DNA of 48,948 nt from Vicinamibacterales bacterium (GTDB lineage Bacteria; Acidobacteriota; Vicinamibacteria; Vicinamibacterales; UBA2999). Both the position numbers and the translations under genes were made by a program. Location of the stretch: NCBI GenBank assembly GCA_030680175.1, contig JAUXWO010000124.1, positions 1 through 48,948 of the forward strand, in the 5' to 3' direction. Under the pieces are notes generated by a model that ran no database searches, was not told where the DNA came from, and was given only the letters and a program-made list of their open reading frames with translations. Positions 35,687 to 44,236 of the stretch are shown in pieces; the first letter of the stretch is position 1, and each line of letters opens with the position of its first letter.

Positions 35687-37561
35687 ATGCACACCCTTGA
35701 ATTCCGTAGCCAGGTCGCACGTGACTATGCCGATGTGCTGAGCCCGGGGGTCCGCGCGGCCCTCGACCGGCTCGCGCCGTTCGAGATCGATCGCCAGGCG
35801 CTGATGACCGCGCGCATCGCCCGGCGCCGGGCCCGCGCGGCACGGCGCGAGGCCATCCGCTTCCTCGATCCCGCGTCGACGATCGGCCGGACCTCCCTCA
35901 CCGTGGACCAGGCGCGACGCGGCGACTTCGACGGCAGCGACATCCCCGCCGATCTCACCCGCCAGTGGATCCAGGGCACCGGCCCCGCGGCCCGCCCGCG
36001 CGCCACGCTCGAGCAGAGCCTGCGGAACGTGGCCTACGCCCTGCTGTCGGGCGCTGACGGCTGGATGTTCGACGGCGAGGACGCCCTCGGTCAGACGTCC
36101 ACGATGTCGCTCGACAATCAGCGCAACCTGCGGCTGGCCCTCGCGCGCGCGCCGGAGTTCCTGCGCGTCGCCGAGCAGGTCGCCGCCGAGATGAACCGGT
36201 GGGCCGAGGGCTTCTTCGGCCGCCCCATCATCGACGACTGGCGCGCGCAGCTCGACTTCACCACGCCCATCTTCCGCGCGCGCGGCCTCCACCTCGACGA
36301 CCGGCACATCCGCCTCGCCAACGGGCACGGCTTCTCCGCCTCGATCGTCGACATGACCTGCTACGTCACCACCAACCACCAGGTCCTCCGCGACGCCGGC
36401 CGCACCGTGGTGCTCTACCTGCCGAAAATTCAGACAGCGGAAGAGGCCGCCCTCTGGCACGACATGCTGGCCGCGCTCGAGGCGCATCTCGGTCTCGCCG
36501 TGGGCACGGTCAAGACGTATGTGCTCGTCGAGCAGCTCGAGGCCTGCTTCCAGCTCATGGAGATCCGCGCCGCGCTCGGGCCGCGCTTCGTCGGCTACAA
36601 CACGGGGCGCTGGGACTACATCAACAGCGTGTCGGACGCGATCGCCTGGGACCCGGCCTTCCAGAATCCGAACATCGACGCCATCACCATGACGTACGGC
36701 TACATGCGCCACTACGAGGACCGCGTGCGGCGCGCCGTCAACACGCCCGACCGGCAGGGCCGCTCGGCCCTCTGGCAGGGCGGCATGGAGCCGAACATCC
36801 CCGTGGGCTCCGAGGCCGGTGTCGAGGCCGGGATGCGCCGCGCCGTCGGCGGCGCCGAGCGCGAGCAGGCCGCCGGCGCCAGCGGCAAGTGGGTCGCCCA
36901 CTGGAAGATGGTCCACATCGTCCGGCCCGTGTGGGAGCGGGCCGGACAGCCCAACCAGCTCGGGCGCGAGTTCCCCCCGCTCACCTACACGGACGTTGAC
37001 GCCGCCGGCCTGCGCCTCCTCGAGCCCGCGCCACGCACCATGCGCGGCGCCCGCGACCTGCTGAGCGTCGCGCTGCAGTACGGCAACGCGTTCGGCCAGG
37101 GCATGCAGGCGGCCGCGCTCAAGCCCGCCGACTTCTTCGGCAATGACGATGTGCTCTATCTGATGGAGGACATGGCCACGGGGGAGATCCGCGTGAGCAT
37201 CCTGTGGGAATGGCTCCACAAGCAGGCGCCCTTCACCGAGGCCGACGCGGCCACCGGCGTCGAGGCCGGTGACACGCTCACACCCGCGCTCTTCGCGCGC
37301 CTGCTCGACGAGGAGTACGCCAAGCTGCTGGCCGCCGGCAGCCGCGACGTGCACGATCACTCCAAGACGACGACGCTCCCCATCGCGCGCGCGATCGTCG
37401 ACGCGGTGGTCACGCACCCCACCAAGGCGCCGTGGTTCATCGATCTGCTGAACCTGACGCTCGACAACGAGGACCTGGCCGAGGCGGAGCGGCGCATCGC
37501 CGACTACATGGCCCGCTTCGCCGCCGACGGCACCCGGCTGACGCACAACCTCGACTTCTGA
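35687..37561 (+). CDS. aceB: Malate synthase (type A-like, long form)
   Basis: A 624-residue enzyme that condenses glyoxylate and acetyl-CoA to malate. Signature phrases: TVKTYVLVEQLEACFQLMEIRAAL (active-site Glu region near 285), GYNTGRWDYINS (usual GLNCGRWDY), MTYGYMRHYEDRV, GGMEPNIPVGSEAG and KWVAHWKMVH. It is about 90 residues longer than E. coli AceB, as in some Acidobacteria-type synthases. No isocitrate lyase is in the window. Its start lies 21 bp after a foldback element that separates it from lctP. Confidence 0.93.
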   Translation: MHTLEFRSQVARDYADVLSPGVRAALDRLAPFEIDRQALMTARIARRRARAARREAIRFLDPASTIGRTSLTVDQARRGDFDGSDIPADLTRQWIQGTGPAARPRATLEQSLRNVAYALLSGADGWMFDGEDALGQTSTMSLDNQRNLRLALARAPEFLRVAEQVAAEMNRWAEGFFGRPIIDDWRAQLDFTTPIFRARGLHLDDRHIRLANGHGFSASIVDMTCYVTTNHQVLRDAGRTVVLYLPKIQTAEEAALWHDMLAALEAHLGLAVGTVKTYVLVEQLEACFQLMEIRAALGPRFVGYNTGRWDYINSVSDAIAWDPAFQNPNIDAITMTYGYMRHYEDRVRRAVNTPDRQGRSALWQGGMEPNIPVGSEAGVEAGMRRAVGGAEREQAAGASGKWVAHWKMVHIVRPVWERAGQPNQLGREFPPLTYTDVDAAGLRLLEPAPRTMRGARDLLSVALQYGNAFGQGMQAAALKPADFFGNDDVLYLMEDMATGEIRVSILWEWLHKQAPFTEADAATGVEAGDTLTPALFARLLDEEYAKLLAAGSRDVHDHSKTTTLPIARAIVDAVVTHPTKAPWFIDLLNLTLDNEDLAEAERRIADYMARFAADGTRLTHNLDF

Positions 37562-37771
37562 CGACGTACAAACACGAAGCACACGTCCGCCTCCGCGGCC
37601 GGAGGCCGCTACGGCGCGACCTCGCCGAAGCTCGCCCTGAGACTGAGGCGAGCGGAGGCGGGAAGGCCACGAAGGACGTACAAAGATCACCCCTGGGATC
37701 CGGTGGCGTAACGGGATCCCTGAATGACCTTCGTCCGTCTTCGTGACCTTCGTGTCCTTCGTGTTTTGTAC
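37562..37771. repeat. Foldback element of the CACGAAG family, copy 3 (compound)
   Basis: Left part (37562-37682) is a near-copy of 28954-29066 (GTACAAACACGAAGCACACGTCC, CGGCCGGAGGCCGC, GAGCGGAGGCGGGAAGG). The right part ends CCTTCGTGTCCTTCGTGTTTTGTACGTGA, inverse of the left end. The middle contains GGGATCC-GGTGGCGTAAC-GGGATCC, a short direct repeat. It lies in the 316-bp gap between convergent malate synthase and ankyrin genes, and no gene is seen there. Confidence 0.8.
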
Positions 37772-37825
37772 GTGATCAGCGTAGACCCGGTTGCGTCGCG
37801 AACCGGACGTGTTCGTACGTGACAA

Positions 37826-37852
37826 GGGCCGGGGGGTAATGCCCCCCGGCCC
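37826..37852. terminator. Strong bidirectional hairpin after the ankyrin gene
   Basis: GGGCCGGGGGG - TAATG - CCCCCCGGCCC: a perfect 11-bp stem with a five-base loop, 26 bp past the stop of the minus-strand ankyrin gene. The plus-strand flank has a T-containing stretch (TCGTTTGT), but neither side has a proper U-run. Confidence 0.7.
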
Positions 37853-37877
37853 TCGTTTGTACTGCGCTCGTGCGGTC

Positions 37878-39851
37878 CTAGCAGGACACGCAGTTGTGGT
37901 TGTTCTTCGAGCCGAGCTTCTCGAGCAGGGCGACGGTCGCCGGGTAGGGCGAGACGCGCTGCACGGGGCCGTTGGCCATGTCGGCGACCGACTGGCCGCG
38001 GCGGCTGACGGCGGTGACGTCGGCGCCCTTCGAGACGAGATAGAGGATCATCTCGTTGTCCCCGCGCGCGGCCGCGTGGTGGAGCGGCGTGTAGCCGTTG
38101 TGGTCCCGGGCGTTCACGTCGCCGCCCAGTTCCTCGAGCATGTACTTCACGGCGGCCATCCAGCCATCCGGCGCGTGCCGGTGGGCGTTGCCCGCGAAGC
38201 CTTCGCCGTAGCCGACGCCGGAGCCGGCGTGGAGCGGGAAGACGCCGGGGCCGCCGGCCGGGATGGGCGGCAGGCCCGACTGATCCTCGTTCGGATCGAC
38301 GGCTTCGGTCGGGTTCGGCGCGGCGGCCATCGGCCGGAGCGCGGGACGGCCCGTGCCCGAGGGCGGCGTGACCGCGCCGTCCACGGCGCGCTGGTTGCTT
38401 GCGGCCGTGTTGGCGCGCACCGGTGCGGCGGGCGGAGCGGGTGCCGGCGCGGCGGCCGGCGGCGGGCCACCGCCGCCACGACGCCGCTGGGCGGGCGCCA
38501 TGGTCGGGATGTTGGGATCGGCGCCGTACTTGGCCAGCAGCTTCATCGCGGGCAGGTCGACCGCGTAGGCGGCGCGCCAGAAGGCCGTGGACCCGCCGGT
38601 GTCGGCGAGGCCGCAGTTGGCGTTGCCGCAGCCGCTGTAGACCATGTACCACGGGTGCATGCCGATGCGCGCATCCGGGTCGGCGCCCTTCTTCAGCAGG
38701 GCCTCCATGACGTCGAGGTAGTTGGCCGACTGCAGCTCCATCTGCTGGGGCTGCGGGAAGCGGGTGCGCGGCTGCCACTGGGCGTTGACGGCCGCCCAGA
38801 GCGGCGCCACGCCGTTGACCTCCGCCTTGATGTTCGGGTCGGCGCCCCGCTCGAGGAGCTGGATGGCCAGGTCGAACTGGCCGTTGATCACGGCCATCAG
38901 CAGCGGGCTCGTGCCGTCGCCCGCGCTCACCAGGTTCACGTCGGCGCCGCCGTCGATGAGCGCCATCGCCGCGTCGACGTAGCCCTGGCGGGCGGCGTGG
39001 AGAAGCGCCGTGAGCCCGCCCTTGGCGCCGACCGACGAGGCGCCCTGCATGATGAACTGCTGGATCTGCGCGTCCTGGTTGTCCGATCCGCCCGCGGCAT
39101 CGGCGGCCGGGGGCAGCGAGCCGGAGGCGTAGAGCGCGCGGGCCGCCTGCACGCCGGCCTGGACCTGCGCGGGCGACAGGTCGCGCGAGGCGCCCTGCTG
39201 CTTGCGGAAGCCGTCGTAGATCTGGCGCTGCAGCTGGTTCGCGGCGCGATCGATGACGGTGTGCTTCCCGAGGTCCACGGTGCTGGTCGTCACGTCCGGC
39301 TTCGCGCCGAGGGCGAGCAGCGCCTTGATGGCCTCGGTGCGGTTCTGGGCCGCCGCGAAGATGAGCGGCGTCTGGCCCCAGTTGGACTCCGGCGCGTTGA
39401 CGTCGGCGCCCTTCTCCGCCAGCAGGCGCACGGACTCGGCGCTGCCGGCCGCGGCGGCCAGGTGCAGCGGCGTCACGCCGCTCGTCGTGGTGGTCGCGTC
39501 CACCTTGGCGCCGGCCTTGATGAGGGCGGCGACCGCGGGCGCCTGGCCGGCGCGGCCGGCCAGGTGCAGCGGGGTGTACTGGCCGATGCGGGTCTCGGCG
39601 TGCGGATTGGCGCCCGCATAGACCAGCATCTCGATGAGCGCGGCGTTGCCGCGCTCGGCGGCCCAGTGCAGGGCCGACATGCCGTCGCCGTGCGAGGCGT
39701 TGACGTCGGCGCCCTCCTGGAGGAGCGTCCGCACGGCGGCGAGGTCGCCCCGCATGGCCGCGTCGGCCACCGGGGCGTTGGACTGAGCGGCCCCGGCGAG
39801 CGAGGCCATCAGGACGGCGGCAATCAGGCTCGTGCCAAAACGGCGAAGCAT
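37878..39851 (-). CDS. Secreted ankyrin-repeat protein
   Basis: A 657-residue protein, signal peptide 1-22 (MASLAGAAQ). About ten ankyrin repeats are read from LAAVRTLLQEGADVNASHGDGMSALHWAAERGN through PLHLAAAAGSAESVRLLAEKGADVN to the C-terminal PLHHAAARGDNEMILYLVSKGADV. An insert of low-complexity proline/alanine/glycine (about 430-470, QRRRGGGGPPPAAAPAPAPP) splits them. It ends CVSC. Ankyrin repeats bind proteins; here in the periplasm. Last gene of a minus-strand unit after DUF1592 cytochrome and DUF1552, to which it is probably bound in function. Confidence 0.9.
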   Translation of the reverse strand: MLRRFGTSLIAAVLMASLAGAAQSNAPVADAAMRGDLAAVRTLLQEGADVNASHGDGMSALHWAAERGNAALIEMLVYAGANPHAETRIGQYTPLHLAGRAGQAPAVAALIKAGAKVDATTTTSGVTPLHLAAAAGSAESVRLLAEKGADVNAPESNWGQTPLIFAAAQNRTEAIKALLALGAKPDVTTSTVDLGKHTVIDRAANQLQRQIYDGFRKQQGASRDLSPAQVQAGVQAARALYASGSLPPAADAAGGSDNQDAQIQQFIMQGASSVGAKGGLTALLHAARQGYVDAAMALIDGGADVNLVSAGDGTSPLLMAVINGQFDLAIQLLERGADPNIKAEVNGVAPLWAAVNAQWQPRTRFPQPQQMELQSANYLDVMEALLKKGADPDARIGMHPWYMVYSGCGNANCGLADTGGSTAFWRAAYAVDLPAMKLLAKYGADPNIPTMAPAQRRRGGGGPPPAAAPAPAPPAAPVRANTAASNQRAVDGAVTPPSGTGRPALRPMAAAPNPTEAVDPNEDQSGLPPIPAGGPGVFPLHAGSGVGYGEGFAGNAHRHAPDGWMAAVKYMLEELGGDVNARDHNGYTPLHHAAARGDNEMILYLVSKGADVTAVSRRGQSVADMANGPVQRVSPYPATVALLEKLGSKNNHNCVSC

Positions 39852-39873
39852 GGCGTGTCTGACTCCTCGCTGG

Positions 39874-41274
39874 TTAGCTGCTGGCGCCGACGGGCTGCGT
39901 GACCGAGAAGCGGCCGTCGCTGTCGCCGAAGCTGTTGATGTCTTCCACGCCGAGCTCGTTGAGCAGGGTGAGGAACACGTTGGCCATCGGCGTGCCGTCG
40001 GCCGCCTTCAGGTGCAGGTTGCCCTTCAGGATGCCGTCGCCCTTGCCGAGGAGCATGAGCGGGCAGCGCCGGTGGTTGTGCACGTTGGCATCGGCCATCG
40101 GCGAACCCCACACGACCACCGTCTTGTCGAGCAGGCTCTGCTCACCGTCCATCGTCTCCTTCATCTTGTCGAGGAAGTACGGGAGCTGGCCGACGCGGAA
40201 CTGGTTGATCTTGTTGAACTCGAGGATCCGGTCCTCGCGGTTCCCGTGGTGGGACGCGGGGTGGAACGGCTGGCTCGAGGGGCTCTCGGGGAACACGCGG
40301 TTCTGCGCGTCACGGCCTGTCTTGAAGGTCGTGATGCGGGTCATGTCCGTCTCGAACGCGAGGACCTGCAGGTCGAACATCAGCTGCATGTGCTCGGTGA
40401 ACGAGTCGGGCACGCCGATGGGCGCCTCGGGCAGCTCGCGGTGCTCGCCGCTCGTGTTGTGCGCTTCGACCATCTGGATGCGGCGCTCGACCTCGCGGAC
40501 GTTCTCGAGGTAGCGGTCGAGGCGGACGCGATCCGTCGGGCCGAGGTCCTTGCGCATGTCGGCGACCTCACCCTGGATCCAGTCCAGGATGCTGCGGCGC
40601 GACTTGCGGCGGGCGGCCCGGTCTTCCGGCGTCGTGCCGGCGCCGAACAGCATGTCGAAGGCGACGCGCGGGTCGCGGATCATCGGCATCGGCTCGGTCG
40701 GCGAGGCCCAGCTCACCGAGTCGGTGTACACGCACGAGTAGTTGTAGGTGCAGCCGCCGGCCTGATCGAGCGCCTCGATGCAGAACTGCATCGACGGCAT
40801 CGGCGTGGCCTGGCCGAACTTCTGCGCGTAGAGCTGGTCGAGCGAGGTGCCGCAGTAGATGTCGGAGCCCTGCGTCTGCTTCGGCTTCGACTGCGTCAGG
40901 AAGACCGCGGTCGAGCGGAAGTGGTCGCCGCCGATTTCCGGGAGCGAGAAGGCCTCGGCCATCCGGACGTCGGTGTTGCTGATGACCGTCAGGTAGTCGC
41001 GGTACGGCAGGAGCGACGTCAGCGGGTTGTCGGGCACGAGCTCGAAGTCGGCGCCCACCGTCGACGGCGCGTAGAGGCCCTGCTGGTGGCCCCACTCGTT
41101 ACAGCCCGCAAGGCCATGCACTTCCTCGATGCACACCAGGCGCGTGCGGCCGTCCGCGCGCGTCTTGGCAAACCCTGCCGGGACCATCGCGTCCAGGAAG
41201 GGCAGCGTGACCGTCACTCCCATGCCGCGCAGGAAGGTGCGGCGAGCCATGTGCTTTCCGGTGATGAAGGACAT
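39874..41274 (-). CDS. DUF1552 domain protein, Tat-exported
   Basis: A 466-residue protein of a family of unknown function. A twin-arginine signal (MARRTFLRGMGVTVTLPFLDAMVPAGFA, RR at residues 11-12) directs folded export. The rest is DUF1552 sequence (LDQLYAQKFG, VREVERRIQM, FDLQVLAFETDMTRITTFKTGRD, HHGNREDRILEFNKINQF, VVWGSPMADANVHNHRRCPLMLLG). It resembles metal-dependent sulfatase/phosphatase-like hydrolases in having SNT-type and HNHRR phrases, but no reaction is proven. It is directly downstream of the DUF1592 cytochrome gene, the usual partner, with GAGGAG before the start. Confidence 0.93.
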   Translation of the reverse strand: MSFITGKHMARRTFLRGMGVTVTLPFLDAMVPAGFAKTRADGRTRLVCIEEVHGLAGCNEWGHQQGLYAPSTVGADFELVPDNPLTSLLPYRDYLTVISNTDVRMAEAFSLPEIGGDHFRSTAVFLTQSKPKQTQGSDIYCGTSLDQLYAQKFGQATPMPSMQFCIEALDQAGGCTYNYSCVYTDSVSWASPTEPMPMIRDPRVAFDMLFGAGTTPEDRAARRKSRRSILDWIQGEVADMRKDLGPTDRVRLDRYLENVREVERRIQMVEAHNTSGEHRELPEAPIGVPDSFTEHMQLMFDLQVLAFETDMTRITTFKTGRDAQNRVFPESPSSQPFHPASHHGNREDRILEFNKINQFRVGQLPYFLDKMKETMDGEQSLLDKTVVVWGSPMADANVHNHRRCPLMLLGKGDGILKGNLHLKAADGTPMANVFLTLLNELGVEDINSFGDSDGRFSVTQPVGASS

Positions 41275-41307
41275 CGTCTTTGGTCTCCTCGATCTTCAAG
41301 TGGGGTG

Positions 41308-43818
41308 CTACCGACCAACCGCCCGATTCTCAGCCTCGGTGGACGTCTCGACGTCCGCTTGCGCCATACGGAACGCATCGCTTCTGACCACGCCCAGCAG
41401 GAACGACGACATCTTGTTGCCGTTCGCCTCGGCCTCCCGCGCAATGCGGCGGATGGTCGGCTGGTCGAAGTACTCCACCCGCCGGCCCAACGCGTAGGCC
41501 AGCAGGTTCCCGGTCATGGTGCGGATGAGCGGCACGGGCCGCTTCATCAGCGCCGCCGACAGCTCGCCCGGGGTGTTCACCGGCGTGCCGTCGTAGAAAT
41601 CGCCGCGCGTGTCGAGCGGCACCGCGTTCTCGCGCAGGCGCCACTTCGCGGTCACGTCGAAGTTGTCGAGCGCGATGCCAATCGGATCCATCATCCGGTG
41701 GCACGAGCTGCAGGTCGGGTTCGTGCTGTGAATCTGCAGCCGCTCCCGCGTCGTCAGCATCTTGCCCTCGTGCGTGCCTTCGGTCTCCTCGAGCAGCGGC
41801 ACGTTCGGCGGCGGCGGCGGCGGCGGCGACCCGAGCAGCACCTCCATCACCCACTTGCCGCGCAGCACGGGCGACGTGCGATTGGCCATCGAGGTCTGCA
41901 CGAGCACGCTGCCGTGGCCGAGGACGCCGCGGCGGTTCGTGTCGGGATACGTCACGCGCTGGAAGTCGCGGCCGGCCACCCCGGGGATGCCGTAGTGCCG
42001 CGCCAGCCGCTCGTTCATGTAGCTGTAGTCGGCCGACAGCAGCTCGAGCGCGCTGCGGTCTTCCTTGACCAGGTTGTAGAAGAACAGCGACGTCTCGCGC
42101 TTCATGGCGGCGGCGAGGTTCTCGTCGAAGTTCGGATAGAAGTTCGGGTCCGGCTTGACCTTGTCGAGGTCCTGCAGCCGCAGCCACTGGCCCGCGAAGC
42201 GCGTGCCGAGGGCCTCGGCCCGCGGGTCCGCCAGCATCCGGCGCGCCTGACGCTCCAGTTCGCGGTCGTTCAGCTTGCCGGCGCTCGCGATCTCCAGCAG
42301 TTCCTGGTCGGGCGGCATGCCCCAGAGGAAGAACGAGAGCCGCGACGCCAGCGCCAGGTCGTTCACGCGGTAGGCCGAGGCCGCCCGCGCCGTCTGCGGC
42401 GTCCGCTCCATGCGGAACACGAAGCTCGGGCTCGACAGGATGGCCTCGAGGGCCGTGCGGATCCCGTGCTCGAAGTCGCCTTCCGCCCGGCCCTCTTCAT
42501 AGAAGCGCATCAGGCTCTCGAAGCGCTCGGCGCTGAGCGGCGCGCGGTAGGCGCGGCTCGCCAGCCCGCGCACGATCTCGGCCGCGCACGGCGCCTCTTC
42601 CGCCGCCGACGTCGGCCGGCACGTGAAGACGATCCGGCGGCTCGGCGTCTCGGAGATGCCGGCGACCTTGTAGGGCCCCTTGATGACGATGTCGCGCAGG
42701 TGCGGGAGGGTCGTGATGCCCGCGCCGCCCGACCCGCCGCCCGCGTAGGACCAGTCGTGCGGGCGGATGAGGTCCTCGTACGGGCCCTCGGTGCGGCGGA
42801 TGAAGGCCGCGGCCACCGTCTGCTGGCCGGCGCGGACGAAGATGGGCTCGGTGCGCATCACCTCGCCGCCGCGTCCGTCGGCGCCGCCGCTCTCGGCGAT
42901 CTCGTAGGGCACGAACGCCACGCGGTCGCCGCCGACCGAGACGTCCACATCCTCGAAGCGCGAGTTGTCACCCGAGATGAACGTCATCTCGAACACGTAC
43001 TCGCCGTCGGCCGGAAACACGTGATCGACCACGATGCCGCCGCGCGTGCCGTAGGGCGCGCCGGGCACGTGATCCCAGGGATGCTGCGAGACGTAGCTCG
43101 GGTTCGTGTAGGTGTGGTCCAGCACGCCCGTCGCGCGGTCGCCCACGGCCATGCGGCTGATGTCGGCGGCGGCGTTCAGATACGCCTCGAGCAGCAGCGG
43201 CGAGAGCGTCTGCTCGTCGGCCACGTTGTCGAAGCCCTCGCTCATCTGGTCGAGCGGCAGCCACTTGCCCGGGTCGATATCGAGCGACAGCAGGTCGCGA
43301 ATGGCGCGCGTGTACTCGGTGCGGTTCAGGCGCTGGAACGTGCGGCGGCCCGGGTTCGGGTTCCGCGCGGCGGCGGCGTCCACCCGCGTCTCGAGCGCGG
43401 TGATGAGCGACGCGTAGGTCGCCTCGTCGGGCCGGCGCGCCGTCGACGGCGGCATCATGCCCGTCTGCAGCTTGACGATGATCTTCTCCGTGACGTCGGC
43501 GTGCGCGGCCGCCTCCGCCACGTCGTAGCCGGCCAGCGACAGCCCGCCGGCCTTCGCCCGGTCGCTGTGGCAGGTCGAGCAGTACTGCTTGATGGTGGCG
43601 TTGTGCTCCTCGACGGTGGCCGCCGTGGAGGCCGCGGTGCGCGTCGAGGCCGCGCGCGCGCTCATCATCGGCGGGGCGGCGGCCGGCGGCGCCGGCGCCG
43701 CCACGGTGGCGGACCGCGGCTCCTGCGCGTCCGTCCCACGCTGGGCGGTTTCCGTCACGACTGCAAGGCCCAGCGCGACTGCGCACACGCCCAGGACCGT
43801 CGGTATCGAACGCCTCAT
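41308..43818 (-). CDS. DUF1592-type planctomycete-like cytochrome c protein
   Basis: An 836-residue exported protein, ATG 43818 with GGGGGAG eight bases upstream; signal peptide about 1-28. First haem motif CSTCH at 80-84 (planctomycete cytochrome domain), then the DUF1587 (RRTFQRLNRTEYTRAIRDLL), DUF1595, DUF1592 (EAILSSPSFVFRMER, DLALASRLSFFLWGMPPDQ, RFAGQWLRLQDLDKVKPD), DUF1588 (FQRVTYPDTNRRGVLGHGSVL) and DUF1585 regions in order. A second CSSCH is at 703-707 (CSSCHRMMDPIGIALDNFD). Function is unknown, but genes of this type are linked with breakdown of complex carbon. First gene of the unit with DUF1552 and ankyrin protein. Confidence 0.93.
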   Translation of the reverse strand: MRRSIPTVLGVCAVALGLAVVTETAQRGTDAQEPRSATVAAPAPPAAAPPMMSARAASTRTAASTAATVEEHNATIKQYCSTCHSDRAKAGGLSLAGYDVAEAAAHADVTEKIIVKLQTGMMPPSTARRPDEATYASLITALETRVDAAAARNPNPGRRTFQRLNRTEYTRAIRDLLSLDIDPGKWLPLDQMSEGFDNVADEQTLSPLLLEAYLNAAADISRMAVGDRATGVLDHTYTNPSYVSQHPWDHVPGAPYGTRGGIVVDHVFPADGEYVFEMTFISGDNSRFEDVDVSVGGDRVAFVPYEIAESGGADGRGGEVMRTEPIFVRAGQQTVAAAFIRRTEGPYEDLIRPHDWSYAGGGSGGAGITTLPHLRDIVIKGPYKVAGISETPSRRIVFTCRPTSAAEEAPCAAEIVRGLASRAYRAPLSAERFESLMRFYEEGRAEGDFEHGIRTALEAILSSPSFVFRMERTPQTARAASAYRVNDLALASRLSFFLWGMPPDQELLEIASAGKLNDRELERQARRMLADPRAEALGTRFAGQWLRLQDLDKVKPDPNFYPNFDENLAAAMKRETSLFFYNLVKEDRSALELLSADYSYMNERLARHYGIPGVAGRDFQRVTYPDTNRRGVLGHGSVLVQTSMANRTSPVLRGKWVMEVLLGSPPPPPPPNVPLLEETEGTHEGKMLTTRERLQIHSTNPTCSSCHRMMDPIGIALDNFDVTAKWRLRENAVPLDTRGDFYDGTPVNTPGELSAALMKRPVPLIRTMTGNLLAYALGRRVEYFDQPTIRRIAREAEANGNKMSSFLLGVVRSDAFRMAQADVETSTEAENRAVGR

Positions 43819-44236
43819 ACGACCGGCTCCCCCTTCCGCCAGCCAGGCACACCCGGTGCCCTGGCCGAAGGATATCTGGATTATCGGGCTGACTATACAC
43901 CCATCGATGCACTCCATATCCCCGCGAAAGTGCAACAAGTTGTCTCCGTATATGCCGGGCACGTAGACACTTAGCGCCTTCCGACCGGTCCGTGGCACCG
44001 GCGTCCGCTGGCGGCCTGTCGACGTAAACAGCTGGCAAACATGCGTTTAGCGCATGCTCGAGGCCCGCGGGCCCGCCCTGCACCCCCTTGATCAATAAAA
44101 ACAGACCAAACGACCGGTCAGGACGAAGGCCTGCAGCGATCGGCGCGCGGCGATCGGCTTCCCGCGGCCCCCGTCCCACTGCAGAGGCCGCCGGTCCCGC
44201 GGCCGCCCGCGATCCGATGCGAATCGACTACTGTCT
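43819..44236. other. Intergenic region between DUF1592 operon and DASS transporter
   Basis: No gene is seen in 418 bp. Parts are AT-rich for this genome: TATAGT on the minus strand (43892-43897) is a possible -10 for the DUF1592 operon, and TTGATCAATAAAAACAGAC near 44088 may serve the plus-strand transporter. Neither has a convincing partner hexamer. Confidence 0.4.

Noticed and set aside
39832-43974. A 1380-codon open frame on the plus strand opposite the DUF1592/DUF1552 genes
   Set aside because: It is antisense to two clear protein families; its composition (His/Arg/Ala/Val runs) is that of a GC-rich shadow frame without domains.
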